A stretch of 10,869 nucleotides of DNA, taken from positions 78,248 through 89,116 of the forward strand of contig NVXA01000004.1 in assembly GCA_002746395.1 (NCBI GenBank). Reading direction: 5' to 3'. The notes beneath the pieces are model-generated. The model was given only the letters and a program-made list of their open reading frames with translations, made no database searches and had not been told where the DNA came from. Shown piece by piece: positions 5,991 through 10,869 of this stretch (positions are counted from its first letter, which is position 1; each line of letters begins with the position of its first letter). This stretch comes from Paracoccaceae bacterium. Its GTDB lineage: Bacteria > Pseudomonadota > Alphaproteobacteria > Rhodobacterales > Rhodobacteraceae. Position numbers and translations under genes: made by a program.

Positions 5991-7556
5991 TCCATTACCA
6001 ATCTACATCAGTTCCCTATCGAGCCAGCTCCAAGCTGTCCGCCCCTCTCGCTGACCGTTAGTCTGGTACCCGATACGGGTAATATTCAGGTTGATCCAAA
6101 TACCACACCAGTTGACGAAGATCCGCTGGACGGGGTAGGCCTTAACAAACACTTAACTGTCGAAAGATTAGAGGCTGCCCGCAATCTTTGCCCCGAAGAG
6201 TTCAGCTGCAGGAACTTTCGCATCGCCCCCTTCAAACCGGCATTCCTTATCGGCATAGGCTTTATATTAGTCAGCCTAGCGGCGTTCCCAGAAGCCTGGT
6301 TAATAGGAATTCTTGTCTGGGTAATGGGCGTCAATCTAGCAACAACAGTTTTACGACTGTCTGCACTGCTAGCTTGGCGAAGGGACAACCCGTTACCCCG
6401 CTGGCTGCCTGAAACTGCTACATTCGCTGGCGCAAAAAGGCATACGCTAAAAGTTACCATTCTCGTGCCCTTGTTCAAAGAGGTAGCGGTGCTGCCAAGC
6501 CTTATTCGCACGTTGGAAAGACTTGAATACCCGCGCGAACTGCTTGAAATTAAGCTTTTGTTGGAGGAGGTCGACACAGTAACAGCAAACGCCTTATCGC
6601 ACCTGTCTCTGCCAGATTTCATTCAGTGCATAACCGTGCCCAAAGACTGGTTGCAAACAAAACCCAAGGCCATGAACTACGCCTTGCCCTATTGCACGGG
6701 GGATATTTTGGGGATTTACGATGCAGAAGATCGTCCAGACCCAGACCAGATACAAAAAATCGCCGATCATTTTTTAACCGCACCGGAAAATGTTGCTTGC
6801 GTGCAGGGGTACCTCGATTTTTATAACAGCCGAAGCAACTGGATATCACGGTGCTTTACTATCGAGTATGCCACGTGGTTCCGCGTCATCCTAAAAGGGA
6901 TTCAGGCAATCGGGTTGCCGATTCCCCTCGGCGGTACAACCGTATTTTTCCGCCGCAATATTCTGGAAAAAATCGGCGGATGGGATGCGCACAATGTGAC
7001 TGAGGACGCAGACCTAGGCATGCGTCTCGCCCGTTTCGGGTATCGTTGTGAAATGGTTAATACCACCACGTGGGAGGAGGCAAACAACCTACCCATAGCA
7101 TGGGTACGCCAGCGTTCAAGGTGGCTAAAAGGGTTCGCCATGACGTGGGCTACGCACATGCGAAACCCTACTAAACTGTACCGCGACTTGGGCTTTACGG
7201 GATTTATAAGCTTTCAGGTAATATTGCTTGGCGGGTTAAGCGCGTTTTTGGCTGTGCCGGTTTTTTGGGCACTGTGGGTGGCAAGTTTTTCCACCACTTT
7301 TATTCCCTTTGACGTAATCCCGAATGCCCTGTGGTGGATATTTTCATTCATTTTGGTCAGCGGCCAACTGGTAATGCTAGCCGCAATATTCCGTGCTACA
7401 ATGCATAAACATTTGCGCCACCTAATACCTTACATTCTGACGTTGCCACTATACTGGCCATTGGGAATGTTGGCGGCTTACAAGGCCGTGGCAGAACTTT
7501 TTTTCGCGCCGTTTTACTGGGATAAAACCTTCCATGGCCGTGGTGACGAGGATTAA
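5988..7556 (+). CDS. CESA-like family 2 glycosyltransferase (processive, membrane-bound)
   Basis: This 522-residue inner-membrane GT2 protein probably polymerises a beta-linked surface or exopolysaccharide from nucleotide sugars. The order is: a Pro/Asp-rich N-terminal leader (about 1-60), two transmembrane segments (about 84-126), and the catalytic domain (about 150-385) with VTILVPLFKE, the LLEEVD sugar-nucleotide segment (191-196), DAED (245-248), the TED catalytic base motif (338-340) and QRSRW (375-379). C-terminal membrane helices lie at about 407-432, 444-468 and 480-508. Q-x-x-R-W marks processive cellulose/glucan synthase-like enzymes; XagB/BgsA-type glucan synthases are the closest kind I can name. 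ATG 5988 is the only start-type codon in the early frame. No PilZ domain or partner genes are visible. Codons are AT-richer than neighbours, with 12 ATA isoleucines against 2 in carA. It carries CtrA-type boxes and ends with a 4-nt convergent overlap. Confidence 0.88.
   Translation: MSITNLHQFPIEPAPSCPPLSLTVSLVPDTGNIQVDPNTTPVDEDPLDGVGLNKHLTVERLEAARNLCPEEFSCRNFRIAPFKPAFLIGIGFILVSLAAFPEAWLIGILVWVMGVNLATTVLRLSALLAWRRDNPLPRWLPETATFAGAKRHTLKVTILVPLFKEVAVLPSLIRTLERLEYPRELLEIKLLLEEVDTVTANALSHLSLPDFIQCITVPKDWLQTKPKAMNYALPYCTGDILGIYDAEDRPDPDQIQKIADHFLTAPENVACVQGYLDFYNSRSNWISRCFTIEYATWFRVILKGIQAIGLPIPLGGTTVFFRRNILEKIGGWDAHNVTEDADLGMRLARFGYRCEMVNTTTWEEANNLPIAWVRQRSRWLKGFAMTWATHMRNPTKLYRDLGFTGFISFQVILLGGLSAFLAVPVFWALWVASFSTTFIPFDVIPNALWWIFSFILVSGQLVMLAAIFRATMHKHLRHLIPYILTLPLYWPLGMLAAYKAVAELFFAPFYWDKTFHGRGDED
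6142..6156. promoter_or_regulatory. Second CtrA-type box, inside the glycosyltransferase gene
   Basis: TTAA (6142-6145), seven bases, TTAA (6153-6156) followed by C match the full TTAA-N7-TTAAC consensus. It lies in codons for the Leu-Asn-Lys-His-Leu segment (residues 52-56), just before the first membrane segment. It could serve as a second binding site, a downstream repression site, or an internal or antisense promoter element. Confidence 0.5.
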
Positions 7557-8314
7557 CCGTAGCTGAATTCTGCATCACCCAAAACGCCCATCGTTACGCG
7601 CAACGTGCCACTTTCAACCACGAAGGGCGGCATGTGCGTGCCGCAAAGCACCTTATCTCCTGCACGCAAAACCTTACCCCGTTTCGCCAAAATATTGGCA
7701 ACGGTTGCGACGGCAAGTACTGGGTGCTGTGGGGCCGCATTCATCGCGCGCAGGATTTCTTTTCCGTCCTTATGCACAACGGTTTCGATGGCGCTGAAAT
7801 CAACGGTTGCTGCGCGATTTTCGCCAATGACCAGGCCATTGTTAAAGATATTATTCGCAACAATGCTAGGTGGGTGGGTCAGAAGTGTCGGCGAGGCCTC
7901 GCGCCTGTCCATAACTTCAAACCCGGCGTGAAACCCTGCGATAAGTGGCAAAACCGTCTCTTCTGTCTGGCCGGAGCCGTGAATATCCTGACCAATCACA
8001 GCAATGATTTCGGGTTCGACGGCCAACTGCCTGAACGTGCCAACCGGAAACTGCACGCCAGACTGCTGCACCTGATCATCAAATATATGACCAACTGCGG
8101 GCGCGTTAGGCGATAGCTCCGCGATCTGCGCCGCGTTGTTCCACGCGATTTTGTAGCCAGCAATCCCACCCGTGTTTTCCTGTATTATCAATGCAACCGC
8201 GTATTGCATCGCGTATGCGGTATCAAAATCGGGTACTTGATCCGCAATATCTTCTGGCGGCAATTTGGCGCTAATTCTGTGGGCTATACTTTCTGCCAGA
8301 TTCCTATTCAGCAT
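7553..8314 (-). CDS. FAH-family hydratase (2-keto-4-pentenoate hydratase-like)
   Basis: This 253-residue protein belongs to the fumarylacetoacetate hydrolase superfamily, MhpD-like branch, whose members hydrate 2-oxo-pent-4-enoate-type products of aromatic meta-cleavage or decarboxylate related oxo acids, using Mg2+. Visible traits are GIAGYKIAWNN near residue 50, the acidic metal-site region AVEPEIIAVIG with Glu100/Glu102, a further acid in GFEVMDRREA (Glu132), and the GDKVLCGTHMPPFVVESG end. The normal Thr/Ser-rich GTxTG element near the C-terminus reads CGTHMPP here, so the exact substrate may differ. Translation starts inside the gntR gene (11-nt overlap) with no clear ribosome site of its own, implying coupling. 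No ring-cleavage dioxygenase is nearby, so the pathway is unknown. Confidence 0.85.
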   Translation of the reverse strand: MLNRNLAESIAHRISAKLPPEDIADQVPDFDTAYAMQYAVALIIQENTGGIAGYKIAWNNAAQIAELSPNAPAVGHIFDDQVQQSGVQFPVGTFRQLAVEPEIIAVIGQDIHGSGQTEETVLPLIAGFHAGFEVMDRREASPTLLTHPPSIVANNIFNNGLVIGENRAATVDFSAIETVVHKDGKEILRAMNAAPQHPVLAVATVANILAKRGKVLRAGDKVLCGTHMPPFVVESGTLRVTMGVLGDAEFSYG

Positions 8315-8945
8315 TTGCGTCAGTCTTTAATCGTGTCTGATATGCCATGGAAATGTGCACTTTAAGTGCCGCGGCGGCGGCATCCCCGTCTCTATCCTCG
8401 ATTGCTTTGACGATAATCGAATGTTCCTCCAACGCTGTTGCATCGCGCCCCTCGACAGCAAATGTTGTTGTCGCCATCAGTGCCATTGTTCGATGCACCA
8501 TCGCCAGTTGCTGGATCAAATACCGGTTGTGGCTGGCAAGATGCAATTGCTTGTGAAAACGTCTATTCGCCCGTGAAAGCGCGTGTGGCTGACCCAACAG
8601 TTCCATGTCTTGCGTGACCATATCGCGCAACACCCGAACCTCTTCGGGGGCAGCGTGTTGGGCTGCGAGTCGCGCCGCCAACGACTCAAGTTCCGCACGC
8701 ACAACATATAATTCCCCAAGCTGGTCATGATCGAGCGATGAAACCACCATGGAGCGCCCGTCGCGCACCAAAACAGATTGGGTTTCAAGACGCTGCAAAG
8801 CCTCGCGTACCGGCGTGCGGGAAACGCCGAAACGTTCCGCCAGTTCGGATTCCACCAGACGGTCACCGGGCAGATACACCCCCTCGTCAATTGCGGCGAG
8901 AACCAGCGAATAGGCGTCTTTGTTTTGTGTTGGCACGTCAGCCAT
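8304..8945 (-). CDS. GntR-family transcriptional regulator, FCD (FadR) subfamily
   Basis: This 213-residue protein has an N-terminal winged helix (about 5-72) with the hallmark LPGDRLVESELAERFGVSRT segment followed by PVREALQRLE. A C-terminal all-helical FCD ligand domain (about 76-205) follows. The FCD metal-site residues are visible as His131 in ANRRFH, His175 in EEHS and His197 in KVHIS; the usual Asp four residues before the first His is Asn127, a common variation. Such proteins usually repress their own operon until a carboxylate metabolite binds. AGGA (complement of 8954-8957) lies 8 nt before the ATG. The hydratase gene starts within its last codons, so the hydratase substrate or product is the natural inducer candidate. 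Confidence 0.93.
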   Translation of the reverse strand: MADVPTQNKDAYSLVLAAIDEGVYLPGDRLVESELAERFGVSRTPVREALQRLETQSVLVRDGRSMVVSSLDHDQLGELYVVRAELESLAARLAAQHAAPEEVRVLRDMVTQDMELLGQPHALSRANRRFHKQLHLASHNRYLIQQLAMVHRTMALMATTTFAVEGRDATALEEHSIIVKAIEDRDGDAAAAALKVHISMAYQTRLKTDANAE

Positions 8946-8957
8946 CAGGGATATCCT

Positions 8958-8980
8958 TTGTAATTTCTTAAAGGTTACAA
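8958..8980. promoter_or_regulatory. Candidate GntR operator (TTGTAA-N11-TTACAA)
   Basis: TTGTAA (8958-8963) and TTACAA (8975-8980) are perfect inverted 6-mers separated by 11 nt. They abut the gntR ribosome site on the minus strand. GntR-family sites typically have GT and AC half-sites around a dyad; the wider spacing here is unusual for the family. Autoregulation of the gntR-hydratase operon is inferred. Confidence 0.5.
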
Positions 8981-9005
8981 TCGGGTAAAGAAATTCGCAA
9001 GGTTC

Positions 9006-9830
9006 CTATGACAGCGCCGTAATTAGCCAACCTGCCGTAGAAAACCGGATAACCCCATCGCGCAGCCTGCCCTGCATTTCACCCGCTAACGCATCACATA
9101 CGGCCTGCTGCACATCAGGTTCCAAGTTTTTAAGGCGCGAACCTAGTGGCCCAACTTTCATGGCAAATTGAACGGCCTCCTCAACGGGGTTGGATGATGC
9201 AACGTCGTTCATCGCGAGGCTACCGTCGATATGACTGGCCTCAAGCGACCAACCGGATTGCTGTAATATATCGATGAAAACATGTTCCTCTGCCCATGCA
9301 AAAGGGCCGGGAACACCGGACGGGCTAGGCTTGGTTTGCGCATCACCCAGAACGGATGAAACCGCCTGCAACGGCAAAACCGCCCAATCGTTATGCGCAG
9401 CTGCGCGCCAACAAACCAGCACGGCCTTACCGCCATGTACCAGTTGATTGCGCAAATTTGCCCACGCCGCAACGGGATCATCAAAAAACATCATACCAAA
9501 GCGTGAAAAAATCAAGTCGAACGGTTCGTCGAAATTCGTAGTTGCAGCGTCACACAGAAGAAAAGTACACAGGCCATCCGTATCTCGCGCCCGCGCCTCG
9601 GCCAGTAAATCTTCAGATATATCAACACCGATAACCGTTGCACCAGCCTTTGCCAGCGCAATACTTGTCGTGCCCGCCCCGCACCCGATGTCGAGAATTC
9701 TTTTGCCGGAGATATCCCCAAGTGCGGCAATCCCTGCATCACCTAGCGGGCCTAACAGGCGATCATGAGCCTCGACTTTGTCTGCCCACATTTTGCCAAG
9801 CGAACCAGCCCAGTCTAGTTTTGTTGTCAT
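9006..9830 (-). CDS. Class I SAM-dependent methyltransferase
   Basis: This 274-residue protein has a Rossmann-fold methyltransferase core. Motif I is ILDIGCGAGTTS (45-56), the acidic residue that binds the SAM ribose is Asp70 in VIGVD, and a motif III-like CDAA follows at 93-96. FGMMFFDDPVAAW (about 111-123) is typical of UbiE/type 11 methyltransferases. The substrate is unknown. ATG 9830 is preferred over the in-frame ATG 9884 because GAGGGAG lies just upstream and the longer form would run into the divergent HAD gene start. It is 60 nt upstream of gntR on the same strand; the operator lies in that gap, so the two may be separate transcripts. Confidence 0.88.
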   Translation of the reverse strand: MTTKLDWAGSLGKMWADKVEAHDRLLGPLGDAGIAALGDISGKRILDIGCGAGTTSIALAKAGATVIGVDISEDLLAEARARDTDGLCTFLLCDAATTNFDEPFDLIFSRFGMMFFDDPVAAWANLRNQLVHGGKAVLVCWRAAAHNDWAVLPLQAVSSVLGDAQTKPSPSGVPGPFAWAEEHVFIDILQQSGWSLEASHIDGSLAMNDVASSNPVEEAVQFAMKVGPLGSRLKNLEPDVQQAVCDALAGEMQGRLRDGVIRFSTAGWLITALS

Positions 9831-9882
9831 TGCTCCCTCGATTCCCGTTGCCGTGGCACCTTGACCGCGGTAACAATTACGC
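9831..9882. promoter_or_regulatory. Short divergent gap between methyltransferase and HAD genes
   Basis: Only 52 bp separate the two divergent starts. A weak plus-strand candidate is TTGCCG (9848-9853), 17 nt, TAACAA (9871-9876), which would start transcription near the HAD ATG. The HAD gene lacks a Shine-Dalgarno sequence, so a leaderless transcript is possible. Confidence 0.3.
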
Positions 9883-10530
9883 ATGCCTTATGATGCGTTC
9901 ACACATGTAGATTATTGGGTCTTTGACCTCGATAACACCCTCTATCCACCTCAAGCACGGCTTTTCGACCAGATCGAGCGCTTGATGGCCGCTTATGTGA
10001 TGCGAGAGTTGAATGTTGACGCACAAACGGCCCACGATCTGCGCAAAAAATACTGGAAAGAGTATGGCACAACGTTAGCTGGATTGATGCATGTGCATAA
10101 TATTGATCCCGATCCGTATCTGCACGAAGTTCACCAGTTGGACCTAAGCAATATCATGGCGGTCCCCGCCCTTCGCGCCGCGATTTCCGCACTGCCGGGA
10201 CGTAAAATCATTTATACCAACGGGTCGCGCGCGCACGGGACAGGCGTTTCGAATGCCCTTGGGTTGGACGGGGTTTTTGATGCAATTTATGGTGTTGAAG
10301 ATGCTGGATATACCCCGAAACCTGATCACGCCGCCTTTCAAAAAGTCTTCGCCGCAGACGGCATCAACACTGAACGCGCCGCGATGTTCGAGGATGATAT
10401 CCGCAACCTTGAAATTCCACACCAGATGGGCATGAATACCGTTCTGGTCGGGCCGCATGTGACCGCGCCGCACATCCAGCACCAAACCGAAGATTTGACG
10501 GCGTTCTTATCGCAACTGGTTAGAGGATAA
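9883..10530 (+). CDS. HAD-superfamily phosphatase, pyrimidine 5'-nucleotidase (SDT1-like) type
   Basis: This 215-residue protein shows all four HAD motifs: DLDNT (15-19, nucleophile Asp15 and acid Asp17), TNGS (112-115), Lys146 in TPKPD, and EDD (170-172). FDLDNTLYP, a helical cap near 25-90, and FEDDIRNL fit the SDT1/pyrimidine 5'-nucleotidase subgroup, which dephosphorylates UMP/CMP-like nucleotides in the cytoplasm; other small phosphates are possible. ATG 9883 is chosen because motif I begins almost at once. There is no Shine-Dalgarno sequence. The next gene starts 1 nt after the stop. Confidence 0.9.
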   Translation: MPYDAFTHVDYWVFDLDNTLYPPQARLFDQIERLMAAYVMRELNVDAQTAHDLRKKYWKEYGTTLAGLMHVHNIDPDPYLHEVHQLDLSNIMAVPALRAAISALPGRKIIYTNGSRAHGTGVSNALGLDGVFDAIYGVEDAGYTPKPDHAAFQKVFAADGINTERAAMFEDDIRNLEIPHQMGMNTVLVGPHVTAPHIQHQTEDLTAFLSQLVRG

Positions 10531-10531
10531 C

Positions 10532-10869
10532 ATGGAGCGCATTGAAACAGACATTCTGGTTGCCGGTGGCGGCGTCGCGGGCCTATGCGCCACAGCAGCC
10601 TTCGCCGCTGCGGGTTTCGATACCATTTGCGTTGATCCGGTGCCGCCAGTCACGGACATTAACGCTGCGGGGGCCGATTTACGCAGCACCGCGTTTTTGC
10701 TGCCCTCTGTCGCGCTACTAAAGCAATCTGGCCTGTGGCAGCGGCTGGATGAATACGCCGCCCCCCTGCGGATCATGAGGATTGTTGATTCCGGTGGCGA
10801 AGACCACGGCATCCGCGAGCAAGCCAACTTTGACGCCCATGACATCGACCGCGAGGCGTTTGGCTATAA
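10532..10869 (+). CDS. UbiH/UbiF/COQ6-family FAD-dependent hydroxylase, partial
   Basis: The first 112 codons are present and the frame stays open to the window edge. The N-terminus has a strand-GxGxxG-helix FAD motif, LVAGGGVAGL (9-18), and the family-typical ADLRSTAFLLPSVALLKQSG and APLRIMRIVDSGG segments. Members hydroxylate the ubiquinone ring; alphaproteobacterial versions differ in ring position, so no symbol is given. AGAGGA (10522-10527) overlaps the end of the HAD gene 4 nt before the ATG, so the two genes are certainly co-transcribed and probably coupled. Catalytic and C-terminal parts lie outside. Confidence 0.88.
   Translation, partial: MERIETDILVAGGGVAGLCATAAFAAAGFDTICVDPVPPVTDINAAGADLRSTAFLLPSVALLKQSGLWQRLDEYAAPLRIMRIVDSGGEDHGIREQANFDAHDIDREAFGY

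Noticed and set aside
6086..6622. 178-codon minus-strand open frame within the glycosyltransferase gene
   Set aside because: It is Ser/Arg-rich, resembles no family and lies opposite a well-supported gene. An antisense RNA from the internal CtrA-type box cannot be excluded, but no protein is supported.
7634..8116. Plus-strand 160-codon open frame opposite the hydratase
   Set aside because: It has no recognisable domain, and the opposite strand encodes a clear FAH-family protein.
9831..9884. Longer methyltransferase start at ATG 9884
   Set aside because: It overlaps the divergent HAD start, while ATG 9830 has a good ribosome site and fits the family N-terminus.

Overview
The window looks like a piece of an alphaproteobacterial chromosome, most likely Rhodobacteraceae (Roseobacter group). 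The reasons are the protein styles (an arginine-rich-start MttB-family methyltransferase, GuaA, CarA, a GatB/YqeY protein, a SDT1-type HAD phosphatase followed by a UbiH/COQ6-type flavin hydroxylase), the tight gene packing, and exact CtrA-type motifs (TTAA-N7-TTAA), which are an alphaproteobacterial signature. The genus cannot be named from sequence alone. There are no tRNA or rRNA genes, CRISPR arrays, insertion sequences or phage genes. The content is mostly core metabolism.

Layout. (1) 1-1226, minus: 5' part of a pyrrolysine-free MttB-family methyltransferase, running off the left edge. (2) 1227-1373: divergent regulatory gap with two pairs of 10-base direct repeats arranged A-B-B-A. (3) 1374-4117, plus: guaA, a small ABM-fold protein overlapping the guaA stop, and an EamA/DMT transporter. 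(4) 4104-4556, minus: YqeY, convergent with and overlapping the transporter, and divergent from carA across a gap with good promoters both ways. (5) 4744-5928, plus: carA. (6) 5988-7556, plus: a CESA-like family 2 glycosyltransferase. (7) 7553-8945, minus: a GntR/FCD regulator and an FAH-family hydratase in one overlapping operon, with a candidate operator upstream. (8) 9006-9830, minus: a SAM-dependent methyltransferase. (9) 9883-10869, plus: HAD phosphatase and the start of a flavin hydroxylase, 1 nt apart.

Functional links. guaA and carA are two glutamine-amidotransferase nucleotide enzymes: GMP synthesis, and carbamoyl phosphate for pyrimidines and arginine. The HAD protein resembles pyrimidine 5'-nucleotidases. 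The GntR and hydratase genes look like a self-regulated catabolic unit with an unknown inducer. YqeY is a housekeeping GatB-tail-like protein.

The most interesting spot is the start of the glycosyltransferase gene. The only two exact TTAA-N7-TTAA motifs I found in the window flank its start, one just upstream (5930-5944) and one inside the early coding region (6142-6156). Between the upstream box and the gene, a perfect 10-bp inverted repeat (5946-5955/5981-5990) pairs with the start codon, and a nested stem covers the ribosome binding site. This suggests cell-cycle/CtrA control of a surface polysaccharide synthase, with the hairpin blocking translation of any carA read-through transcript. 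That is a hypothesis; the motifs themselves are directly visible.
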